A model generated the notes under the pieces. The model did no database searches. It worked only from the letters and a program-made list of their open reading frames with translations, and had not been told where the DNA came from. A DNA stretch of 6,797 bases. Origin: Erysipelotrichaceae bacterium (lineage in GTDB: Bacteria > Bacillota_I > Bacilli_A > Erysipelotrichales > Erysipelotrichaceae). The first letter of the stretch is position 1. Every line of letters begins with the position of its first letter. The stretch is from positions 1-6,797 of the forward strand of contig CAAEDX010000048.1 in assembly GCA_900754715.1 (NCBI GenBank), read 5' to 3'. Positions 1 to 5,924 of this stretch are shown here, one piece after another. Made by a program: the position numbers and the translations under genes.

Positions 1-8
1 ATGGTCCG

Positions 9-15
9 AAAGGGG
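9..15 (+). promoter_or_regulatory. Ribosome binding site that sets the azlC start
   Basis: AAAGGGG lies seven bases before the ATG at 23. The in-frame TTG at 17 lies only one base after this site, so it is too close to be served by it. This favours ATG 23 as the azlC start. Confidence 0.7.
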
Positions 16-22
16 TTTGGGG

Positions 23-724
23 ATGCAAAACAAGTTCACAGACGGGATCCGTGATGGGATCCCGATCGCGCTGGGATATTTTTCGGTGTCATTCGCGTTT
101 GGCATGACGGCACTGACACAAGGGCTTCCGCTGTGGGCCGCAGTGGCGATCTCACTGACGTGCCTGACGAGCGCAGGCCAGTTTGCGGGGCTGACGATCA
201 TCGCAGCCTCAGGATCGCTGATCGAGATGGCACTGTCGCAGTTCATCATCAACCTGCGTTATTTTCTGATGTCACTGTCACTGACGCAGAAAGTGGATCC
301 CGCGATGAGCCGAGCCAAGCGGGCGATCATTTCCTTCGGCATCACGGATGAGATCTTCGCGCTCGCTTCCAGCCGTTACAATGGGGTCGGCTTTCGCTAC
401 ATGATCGGGCTGATGACCCTGCCTATCATGGGCTGGACCTTGGGCACGCTGAGCGGCGGTGTGGCCAGTGGGCTGCTTCCGCAGGCGATCCGTGACGCGT
501 TGGGCATCATGATCTATGGCATGTTCCTGGCGATCATCTTGCCGCCATGCCGGCGTTCCAAGCAGATCACGGCCGTGGTGGCATGCGCGTCAGCGCTGAG
601 CTGCCTGTTTGCCTTGCTTCAGCCATATGTGCCGATCAGCAGCGGCTTTGTCATCATCATCTGCACGATCATTGCCGCGGCGTTGGGAGCCTGGCTGTTT
701 CCGGCGCAGGAGGAAAGCGCATGA
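23..724 (+). CDS. azlC: AzlC family branched-chain amino acid exporter, large subunit
   Basis: A 233-residue integral membrane protein of the AzlC family. With AzlD it forms a two-part exporter for branched-chain amino acids and their toxic analogues (the family includes B. subtilis AzlCD and C. glutamicum BrnFE). Visible family signatures are TSAGQFAG at residues 49-56, NLRYFLMSLSL from residue 77, and TDEIFAL near 108-114. Hydrophobic stretches run through most of the chain, and the length is normal for the family. The start is ATG at 23, served by AAAGGGG at 9-15; an in-frame TTG at 17 would add two residues but is too close to that site. The stop overlaps the azlD start as ATGA. The upstream promoter lies outside the window. 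The family is secure; the exact substrate is inferred from the family. Confidence 0.93.
   Translation: MQNKFTDGIRDGIPIALGYFSVSFAFGMTALTQGLPLWAAVAISLTCLTSAGQFAGLTIIAASGSLIEMALSQFIINLRYFLMSLSLTQKVDPAMSRAKRAIISFGITDEIFALASSRYNGVGFRYMIGLMTLPIMGWTLGTLSGGVASGLLPQAIRDALGIMIYGMFLAIILPPCRRSKQITAVVACASALSCLFALLQPYVPISSGFVIIICTIIAAALGAWLFPAQEESA
708..713 (+). promoter_or_regulatory. Ribosome binding site for azlD inside azlC
   Basis: A full AGGAGG, extended as AGGAGGAAA to 716, sits seven bases before the azlD ATG at 721. It lies within the last codons of azlC. Together with the ATGA overlap it indicates coupled translation of the two exporter subunits. Confidence 0.8.
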
Positions 725-1026
725 GCAGGCTGATTCTGTATATCGCGGTCATGGCCATCATGACTTATCTGATCCGCTGCCTGCCGCTGGTCTGCTTCAA
801 CCGGCGCATCAAGAGCCGTTTCGTGCAGTCTTTTCTTTATTATGTGCCTTATGCCGTCTTGGGCGCGATGACCTTTCCGGCGGTATTCACTTCCGGCGGC
901 GCATTGATCCCTTCTTGTGTAGGTACAATGGCTGCCGTCATCCTTGCCTGGCAGGGCCGCAGCCTGTTGACGGTGGCCGCCGCAGCTTCGCTTGCCGTAT
1001 ATCTGGCCGCGCTGGTGTGCGGATGA
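721..1026 (+). CDS. azlD: AzlD family branched-chain amino acid exporter, small subunit
   Basis: A 101-residue hydrophobic protein that matches AzlD/BrnE partners in size and pattern. It probably has three to four membrane segments. Family-like motifs are the early YLIRCLPL stretch (residues 16-23) and the YYVPYAVLGAMTFP stretch (residues 40-53). It is needed alongside AzlC for export of branched-chain amino acids across the cytoplasmic membrane. The ATG overlaps the azlC stop (ATGA) and has a strong AGGAGG seven bases upstream. Its own stop overlaps the next gene's ATG in the same way, so three genes are chained by overlaps. Longer reading in this frame upstream of 721 is antiparallel to nothing and simply runs through azlC, so it is not used. 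Confidence 0.92.
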   Translation: MSRLILYIAVMAIMTYLIRCLPLVCFNRRIKSRFVQSFLYYVPYAVLGAMTFPAVFTSGGALIPSCVGTMAAVILAWQGRSLLTVAAAASLAVYLAALVCG

Positions 1027-1439
1027 TCCGCCTGGCTCAAAAGGCAGACAGCGAGGACGTATACCGGATGATCTGTGCCCTGGAGCAGACTGCTTTGCCG
1101 CGCAAAATGTTCGATCAGCTGTTCGCTGCGCAAACCGAGCGTGATCTTGCGCTGGTGTGGGATGAAGGGGGAAAAGTGACCGGCTTCGTGCATGTGCGGA
1201 TGGAGCTGCAGCTGCATCACTGCGCGCGCATCGCGGAGATCATGGAGCTCGTGGTGGCCGAAGAGGTGCGCGGGCGTGGCATCGGCAGGGCGCTGTTTGA
1301 ATGTGCCTGTGTCAGGAGCGCGCAGGCCGGCTGTGTACAGATCGAGCTGTCCTGTCACTGTGCCCGTCATGATGCGCATCGATTCTATGAACGTGAGGGC
1401 ATGATGCTGTCGCATCGCCGGTATGTCATGCCGCTTTGA
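1023..1439 (+). CDS. PhnO-like GNAT family N-acetyltransferase
   Basis: A 138-residue single-domain GNAT acetyltransferase using acetyl-CoA. The pyrophosphate-binding loop is VRGRGIGRAL (residues 82-91) after the strand MELVVAEE. The C-terminal part carries ARHDAHRFYEREG (residues 114-126). From memory, E. coli PhnO shares an LHH stretch, then EI.ELVV, then RHDAHRFY.REG and a terminal SH.R pattern, in the same order and at almost the same length. PhnO acetylates aminoalkylphosphonates such as 1-aminoethylphosphonate. The ATG overlaps the azlD stop and no Shine-Dalgarno sequence is visible before it, so translation probably depends on coupling to azlD. The GNAT fold is certain and the PhnO subfamily likely. 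The substrate is inference, since related GNATs act on other amines and no other phn gene is visible here. Confidence 0.88.
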   Translation: MIRLAQKADSEDVYRMICALEQTALPRKMFDQLFAAQTERDLALVWDEGGKVTGFVHVRMELQLHHCARIAEIMELVVAEEVRGRGIGRALFECACVRSAQAGCVQIELSCHCARHDAHRFYEREGMMLSHRRYVMPL

Positions 1440-1444
1440 TGAAT

Positions 1445-1450
1445 GGAGGT
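1445..1450 (+). promoter_or_regulatory. Ribosome binding site selecting the third ATG of the next gene
   Basis: GGAGGT ends seven bases before ATG 1458. Two other in-frame ATGs compete: 1443 overlaps the site itself and 1452 is only one base away. Spacing therefore selects 1458 as the start. Confidence 0.75.
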
Positions 1451-1457
1451 CATGGGC

Positions 1458-1907
1458 ATGAAGATCATTCAGGAAGATACGCGAGACACGGCAATGATGC
1501 AAAGGCTGCTGGAGATCTGGGAAAGCGCGGTTCGTGCCACCCATCATTTCTTGTCCGCGGATGAGATCATAAGGATCAGGCAGTTTGTCCCTCAGGCGCT
1601 GCGCGCAGTGCCTTCACTGCTTGTCGCATGCGATGAAAAAGGTGATCCGGCCGGTTTCATGGGCATTGACGGGCATCGCCTGGAAATGTTGTTCATATCG
1701 GATGAATACAGAGGGAAAGGCATCGGCAGGCAGCTGCTATGCTATGGCATCGACCGCCATGCAGTCGATGCGCTGACGGTAAATGAGCAAAATCCCCAGG
1801 CGCGGGCATTTTATGAAGCGATGGGATTCACGGTCTGCGGCCGGAGCGAAACAGATGAACAAGGCGGACCATATCCTTTATTATATATGAGACGTCAGGT
1901 ACGCTGA
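1458..1907 (+). CDS. YjaB-like GNAT family N-acetyltransferase
   Basis: A 149-residue GNAT acetyltransferase. The acetyl-CoA loop is YRGKGIGRQLL (residues 84-94) following the strand LEMLFI. It also shows RATHHFLS (residues 26-33), TVNEQNPQARAFYEAMGF (residues 107-124) and GRSETDEQGGPYPLL (residues 128-142). From memory, E. coli YjaB has the same ordered blocks (ATH.FLS, NVNEQN, GRSE.D..G.PYPLL), so this is a YjaB-type protein. The physiological substrate of that group is not settled. The start at 1458 is set by GGAGGT at 1445-1450; the upstream ATG at 1443 would add MEVMG but overlaps that site. It follows the PhnO-like gene by 18 bases, so it probably shares its transcript. The stop codon overlaps the first bases of the terminator stem. 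Confidence 0.9.
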   Translation: MKIIQEDTRDTAMMQRLLEIWESAVRATHHFLSADEIIRIRQFVPQALRAVPSLLVACDEKGDPAGFMGIDGHRLEMLFISDEYRGKGIGRQLLCYGIDRHAVDALTVNEQNPQARAFYEAMGFTVCGRSETDEQGGPYPLLYMRRQVR

Positions 1908-1935
1908 GAGATCGCGATGAGGTCTCTCTTTTTTT
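1906..1935 (+). terminator. Intrinsic terminator ending the azlCD-acetyltransferase cluster
   Basis: An eight-pair stem, GAGAGATC (1906-1913) with GGTCTCTC (1921-1928) including one G-T wobble, has a seven-base loop and is followed by seven Ts (1929-1935). The stem starts inside the stop codon of the YjaB-like gene. This separates the first cluster from the phosphate operon. Confidence 0.9.
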
Positions 1936-1944
1936 GGCCATTAT

Positions 1945-1983
1945 TTAACACTGATTTTACAAACAAATGAATATTTTTTTACG
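1945..1983 (+). promoter_or_regulatory. Candidate Pho box (PhoP-type 11-base repeats)
   Basis: TTAACA (1945-1950) and TTTACA (1956-1961) are exactly 11 bases apart, and TTTACG (1978-1983) lies a further 22 bases on. The intermediate slot at 1967 (ATGAAT) does not match. The Gram-positive PhoP consensus is a direct repeat of TT(A/T/C)ACA-like hexamers about 11 bases apart. The gene it precedes is a phosphate symporter in an operon with a PhoP/PhoR-like pair, which supports the reading. The surrounding DNA is AT-rich, so chance matches are possible. Confidence 0.5.
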
Positions 1984-1990
1984 AGATGCA

Positions 1991-1999
1991 TGACATAAT
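1991..1999 (+). promoter_or_regulatory. Extended -10 promoter element of the phosphate operon
   Basis: TGACATAAT fits TGN followed by a -10 with five of six TATAAT bases (CATAAT, 1994-1999). No good -35 sits about 17 bases upstream; the hexamer there is ATATTT. That is typical of an activator-dependent promoter, and the Pho-box-like repeats end just upstream. Transcription would begin near 2006. Confidence 0.5.
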
Positions 2000-2024
2000 A
2001 CATCTGTAAGGATGTGTAAAAAAT

Positions 2025-3671
2025 ATGAGTATGAATGAACTGAGCGCCCTGTTTTCCTTCATTGGCGGTCTGGGCATGTTTCTGTTTGGAATGCACATCA
2101 TGTCAGATGGACTTCAGAAAAGCGCCGGGGAAAAGAGCCGGCGCTTCATGAGCATCCTGGCAGATAGCCGCCTGTTGGGCGTGATCGTCGGCGCGCTGAT
2201 CACCGCGATCGTACAGAGCTCCTCATTGACCACGGTCATGGCAGTGGGATTCGTGAATGCCGGGATGATGACGCTGACACAGGCAGTCGGTATCATCATG
2301 GGCGCGAACATCGGAACGACCTTGACCGCCTGGCTCGTCTCGATGAATGAGTGGGGAAGCGCGCTGCGCCCGCAGTTTTTCGCGCCGCTGCTGCTGGGGA
2401 TCGGCGTGGCCCTGCTGCTGAGCGGGAAAGAAGAGCGCCGGACCCGGATCGGCAGCATCCTGGCTGGATTCGGCCTGCTGTTTCTCGGTCTGGATCATAT
2501 GAGCGCGGCCGTCGCGCCTTACAGTGAGTCGCCGCTTTTTGCCTCTGCCTTTGTCGCGATCGGCGCGCATCCGCTGTTGGGCATATTGACCGGACTCGCC
2601 GCTACGGCCCTGCTTCAGAGCTCATCTGCTTCACTTGGTATTTTACAAACCCTGGCAATGAATGGTATAGTTACATGGAACAGTGCGGTGTATATCGCGC
2701 TGGGACAGAATATCGGAACTTGCGTAAGCGCGCTGCTGGCCGGGATCGGCGCGGGCCGCAATGGCAGGTGTGCCGCGCTCATCCATCTGCTGTTCAATGT
2801 GATCGGCGCCGCGGTGTGCGGCATCGGTGCCGTTATCGTCTTTGCCATGTTCCCATCGTGGGGCGCCGCGCCGCTGAACAGCGTCGATCTGGCAGTATTC
2901 CACACTTGCTTCAACATTGGCGTCACGCTGTTGCTGATGCCATTTGCCAGAGGGCTGGAGGCGCTGGCCCTGCGCATCGTGAAGCCAAAGGAAGATCAGG
3001 CCTCCTTTGCGCCGGCGCTGGATGCCCGGATCCTGGAAACACCCGCTTTTGCGGTCGAATCAGCGCGGCAGGAAGTGCGGCGCATGAGCGGTATCGTGCT
3101 GGGCAATATCGAATCGAGCCGCAAGGCGATCGTCAACCGCAGCGAGAGAGCGATCCAGCGCGTGTATGAAAATGAAGAAGTCGTCAATCGCTTTGAAAAG
3201 GAGCTTACGCACTATATGGTACACATCGATATCGCCGCGCTGAATGAACATCAGCAGCTGCAGCTGCGCCATCTGCTGTTCATGGTCAATGACCTGGAAA
3301 AGATCTCCGACCGCTGCAAGAACCTGGCCGAGCTCAGTGAGATGATGCTCAAGGAAAACAGCATGTTTTCCATTGGCGGTTATGAGGATCTGCAGACCAT
3401 CAGTGCCAAGAGCAGCGAGACGCTGGAGGATGCGCTGTCATTCTGGCAGCATCCGGATGATCCAAAGCTGTATCGGAAAGTGAAAAAGAACGGACAGATG
3501 GTGGATCAGCTGGAGGAGCAGATCCGCGATAAGCATATCCGCCGGCTTGCGCAGCACCGTTGTCAGGTGGAAGCGGGCGTGCTGTTCCTCGATGCCATCG
3601 GGCATCTGCAGCGGATCAGCAGTTATGCATTGAATCTGGCAGATTATGTGAAAGAGGAACAAGATGCCTGA
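2025..3671 (+). CDS. Na+/phosphate symporter of the NptA/PNaS type with C-terminal PhoU domain
   Basis: A 548-residue membrane protein of the Na/Pi cotransporter family (Na_Pi_cotrans). Residues about 1-315 form the duplicated transport region. Each repeat carries the hallmark QSSS (residues 64-67 and 198-201), followed by GANIGTT (93-99) and GQNIGT (227-232). Residues about 340-545 form a soluble PhoU-like helical domain, with NDLEKISDRCKNLAE (422-436) in the first bundle. The second bundle has HLQRISSYALNLAD (527-540), where the usual acidic residue after RI appears replaced by serine. It imports phosphate with sodium across the cytoplasmic membrane. The ATG at 2025 has only a distant AAGGA (2008-2012, spacing 12); an in-frame stop at 2007-2009 rules out a longer start, and ATG 2031 is the alternative. 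The response regulator follows after 26 bases. The family is secure; a regulatory role for the PhoU part is inferred. Confidence 0.95.
   Translation: MSMNELSALFSFIGGLGMFLFGMHIMSDGLQKSAGEKSRRFMSILADSRLLGVIVGALITAIVQSSSLTTVMAVGFVNAGMMTLTQAVGIIMGANIGTTLTAWLVSMNEWGSALRPQFFAPLLLGIGVALLLSGKEERRTRIGSILAGFGLLFLGLDHMSAAVAPYSESPLFASAFVAIGAHPLLGILTGLAATALLQSSSASLGILQTLAMNGIVTWNSAVYIALGQNIGTCVSALLAGIGAGRNGRCAALIHLLFNVIGAAVCGIGAVIVFAMFPSWGAAPLNSVDLAVFHTCFNIGVTLLLMPFARGLEALALRIVKPKEDQASFAPALDARILETPAFAVESARQEVRRMSGIVLGNIESSRKAIVNRSERAIQRVYENEEVVNRFEKELTHYMVHIDIAALNEHQQLQLRHLLFMVNDLEKISDRCKNLAELSEMMLKENSMFSIGGYEDLQTISAKSSETLEDALSFWQHPDDPKLYRKVKKNGQMVDQLEEQIRDKHIRRLAQHRCQVEAGVLFLDAIGHLQRISSYALNLADYVKEEQDA
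2642..2671 (+). promoter_or_regulatory. Possible internal promoter within the Na/Pi symporter gene
   Basis: TTTACA (2642-2647) and TATAGT (2666-2671) are separated by 18 bases, close to the sigma-A consensus. The element lies in an AT-rich island with codons such as TTA, ATA and GTT, unlike the surrounding GC-rich coding. It could give extra transcription of the downstream regulator and kinase, but coding constraint or chance explains it as well. Confidence 0.25.
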
Positions 3672-3697
3672 GGCCGTGAAAAGAAAGAGGGAGAAGT

Positions 3698-4390
3698 ATG
3701 GCGAAAATTCTGATTGTGGAAGATGATGAGAGCATTCGTAATCTGATCGAGCTGACACTGATGCAGTTTCAATATGAGACCGTATCGTTTGAAGATGCGG
3801 AAGCTGCCTGGGAATATCTGAAGAAAGACCACGCGGACATGGGAATCTTCGATCTGATGCTTCCGGGCATGACCGGCCTGGAGCTGATCGCCCGCATTCG
3901 TGAGGATGAGCATCTGCGGGGACTGCCCGTCATCATCCTGACTGCCAAGGACAGTGAGCTGGACAAAGTCATCGGCCTGGATCAGGGTGCGGATGACTAC
4001 ATGACCAAGCCGTTTTCAGTGCTTGAGCTGACGGCGCGGATCCGTTCGCTGCTGCGGCGCAGCGGAACGCATCATAATGAGACGCACAGCTTCAATGAAG
4101 AAGGACTGAACATTGACTTTGACGGCCGCACCGTACATGTGCGGGACCACCAGGTCGATCTGACCTATAAGGAATTTGAATTGCTCAAGTATCTGATTTC
4201 TCACAAAGGCAAGGCAGTCAGCCGCCAGGAATTGCTCAATCAGATCTGGGGCTATGATTTCGTCGGTGAGAGCAGGACGCTCGATGTGCATATCAACTCG
4301 CTGCGCCGTAAGCTGGGCGAGCCTTATGACGGCTGGATCCAGGTGATCCGCGGCGTAGGCTACCGCTTCGTGCAGGAGAGCAACACATGA
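3698..4390 (+). CDS. OmpR/PhoB-family response regulator
   Basis: A 230-residue DNA-binding response regulator. The receiver domain (about 1-120) has the acidic pocket VEDD (7-10), phosphoacceptor D52 in FDLMLPGMTG, the switch threonine T82 in LTA, and K104 in TKPF. A winged-helix output domain (about 133-228) has the family pattern LTYKEFELLKYL (155-166), then RTLDVHINSLRRKLG (193-207) and the wing IRGVGYRF (217-224). It would be phosphorylated by the kinase encoded next. Position behind a phosphate symporter and the candidate Pho box suggest a PhoP/PhoB role, but receiver and winged-helix sequences alone do not prove the target. The start has a GAGG-rich site (3687-3690) seven bases upstream, and the stop overlaps the kinase ATG as ATGA. 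Length and all key residues are normal. Confidence 0.95.
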   Translation: MAKILIVEDDESIRNLIELTLMQFQYETVSFEDAEAAWEYLKKDHADMGIFDLMLPGMTGLELIARIREDEHLRGLPVIILTAKDSELDKVIGLDQGADDYMTKPFSVLELTARIRSLLRRSGTHHNETHSFNEEGLNIDFDGRTVHVRDHQVDLTYKEFELLKYLISHKGKAVSRQELLNQIWGYDFVGESRTLDVHINSLRRKLGEPYDGWIQVIRGVGYRFVQESNT

Positions 4391-5808
4391 GAAAACGCAT
4401 ACTGAGAGATTATGTGCTGGTCGTATCCGCGGCGCTGCTGTGCGGCTTTCTGATCTTTTATCTGGTCGTTTCCAACATCATGATGGACTCCACCAGAAGA
4501 GACCTTGAATATGTGCTGGAAACCGTGCAGTCCATTCCGGTGGAAAATCTCGTGGAACAAAAAGACGGACTTTCGGATTCGCTCAGGGGAGATGATTCAC
4601 GGCTGACCATCATCGATGAAGAGGGGAACGTGCTCTTGGACAGCGATGTGAGCGGTCAGCTGGAAAATCATCTTGAGCGCGAAGAGGTGCAGATGGCGCT
4701 CAACAGCGCGGACGGCATGGGCTATGCCGTGCGTGACTCACAGACGATGAACATGAAGATGATGTATGTGGCGCTGTACTCCAAGAGCCAGCATGCCATC
4801 TACCGCATGGCTATTCCGTATCAGGGACTGGAGAGCTACGCGATGACGCTGTTGCCGGTGGCAGCCATTTCCTTTGCGGTCGCTTTGCTCATCGCCATCG
4901 TGCTTTCGAGCAAGTCCGCGCGTTCGGTGACTCGCCCGCTGCGTGAGATCGGCAATGCCATCCGTGAATCACAGAGCGAAGGCACGCCGCTGAAGTTCCG
5001 TACTTTTGAGTATGATGAGCTCAATGAGATCGCTACGACGATCGAACAGATGGAAAATGAGATCAATCATTACCTGAAAAAGCTGAAAAGCGAGAAAAAG
5101 ATCAGACAAGAGTTTTTTGACAATGCTTCTCATGAGCTGAAGACCCCGCTGACGAGCATCCGGGGATATGGAGAGCTGCTCCGCAGCGGCGTCGTCAATG
5201 ATCCTAAACAGGCACAGGAATGTGTAGACCGCATCCTGAAAGAAACTACACATATGACGGCACTGATCACGGATATTCTCATGATCTCGCGTCTGGAGGG
5301 CAATGATGTCGTGGAGAAAAAGGCAGATATCGCATTGCGGCCGGCAGTGGAAGAAATCTGCAAGTCTTTTTCGCCGCTGGCAAACGAACACCGGGTCATG
5401 CTGGAAATGCAGTGTGAGACGCTCTGTGTGCATATGTCACAAAAGCATATCGAGCAGCTGATCGGCAACCTCATCAGCAATGCCATCAAGTACAATCATG
5501 AAGGCGGCACGGTGGATGTCTTGATCCGCCGGCAGGAGAACTTGCTGGTGATCACGGTCGAAGACAGCGGCATCGGCATCAGCAAAGAAGATGAAAAGCA
5601 TATCTTCGAGCGCTTTTACCGGGTCGATAAAGGACGAAGCCGCAAGATCGGCGGGACCGGTCTTGGCTTATCGATCGTCAAGCACATCGTGCGCTATTAT
5701 CAAGGCAAGATCGATCTGTTTTCCCGGGAGAACATCGGGACGACGATCACGGTTACGTTGCCGGATGTCATCGTGGATGAACCAAAAGACGCGGCGAAGA
5801 CAGAATAG
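4387..5808 (+). CDS. PhoR-like membrane sensor histidine kinase
   Basis: A 473-residue HPK1-type sensor kinase. A membrane helix (about 10-30) is followed by an extracytoplasmic segment (31-150), whose LTIIDEEGNVLLDSD stretch resembles PAS-like sensor folds. A second helix (about 151-174) leads into a HAMP linker (about 172-226). The HisKA domain has the phosphorylated H249 in ASHELKTPLTSIRGY. The ATPase domain has the N box NLISNAIKYN (361-370), G1 DSGIGI (393-398), F box FERFYRVD (407-414) and G2 GGTGLGLSI (422-430). HAMP runs straight into HisKA, so the cytoplasmic PAS of classical PhoR is absent. AGGAGAG at 4374-4380, inside the regulator gene, serves the ATG at 4387. Its partner is the overlapping regulator; sensing phosphate status is inferred from context. 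The IS element begins within about 12 bases of the stop. Confidence 0.95.
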   Translation: MRKRILRDYVLVVSAALLCGFLIFYLVVSNIMMDSTRRDLEYVLETVQSIPVENLVEQKDGLSDSLRGDDSRLTIIDEEGNVLLDSDVSGQLENHLEREEVQMALNSADGMGYAVRDSQTMNMKMMYVALYSKSQHAIYRMAIPYQGLESYAMTLLPVAAISFAVALLIAIVLSSKSARSVTRPLREIGNAIRESQSEGTPLKFRTFEYDELNEIATTIEQMENEINHYLKKLKSEKKIRQEFFDNASHELKTPLTSIRGYGELLRSGVVNDPKQAQECVDRILKETTHMTALITDILMISRLEGNDVVEKKADIALRPAVEEICKSFSPLANEHRVMLEMQCETLCVHMSQKHIEQLIGNLISNAIKYNHEGGTVDVLIRRQENLLVITVEDSGIGISKEDEKHIFERFYRVDKGRSRKIGGTGLGLSIVKHIVRYYQGKIDLFSRENIGTTITVTLPDVIVDEPKDAAKTE

Positions 5809-5873
5809 AGAAGATAGGAAGGGGCTGTAACGAGTAATAAATTGTTAAAGCTCTAAAATAAGACAAAAAAGAA

Positions 5874-5916
5874 CCGGGATGTTTGAGCTCAATAGATCAA
5901 ATATCCCGGCCTTTTT
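5874..5916 (+). terminator. Strong hairpin with T-run at the left end of the insertion sequence
   Basis: A 13-pair stem, 5874-5886 with 5897-5909, has one G-T wobble, a ten-base loop and is followed by CC and five Ts (5912-5916). On the minus strand the same stem is followed by a T-rich run (As at 5865-5870), so it could stop transcription in both directions. It would end the phosphate operon transcript and shield the transposase from outside transcription. It probably belongs to the insertion sequence and not to the host operon. Confidence 0.75.
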
Positions 5917-5924
5917 GGTATAAT
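5916..5924 (+). promoter_or_regulatory. Extended -10 of the transposase promoter
   Basis: TGGTATAAT is a TGN extended -10 with a perfect TATAAT (5919-5924). No good -35 is present because the upstream bases belong to the hairpin. Transcription would start near 5931, at or after the candidate start codons TTG 5924 and GTG 5930. Confidence 0.5.

Noticed and set aside
1..54. Short ATG frame at the window edge ending in TGA at 52-54
   Set aside because: It is only 17 codons, overlaps the azlC start and has no visible ribosome site; the ATG at position 1 may lie inside an upstream sequence that cannot be seen.
849..1547. Long minus-strand open frame (232 codons) opposite azlD and the acetyltransferases
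   Set aside because: It is a shadow of three well-supported plus-strand genes, has no family motif or convincing ribosome site, and is rich in His, Gln and Arg as expected from antisense reading of GC-rich codons.
2675..3169. Plus-strand alternate frame inside the Na/Pi symporter gene
   Set aside because: Arg/Gly/Ala-rich composition typical of an off-frame reading; the symporter frame carries clear conserved motifs across the same bases.
4969..5433. Minus-strand open frame opposite the histidine kinase
   Set aside because: It overlaps the HAMP and HisKA coding region completely and shows no recognisable protein features.
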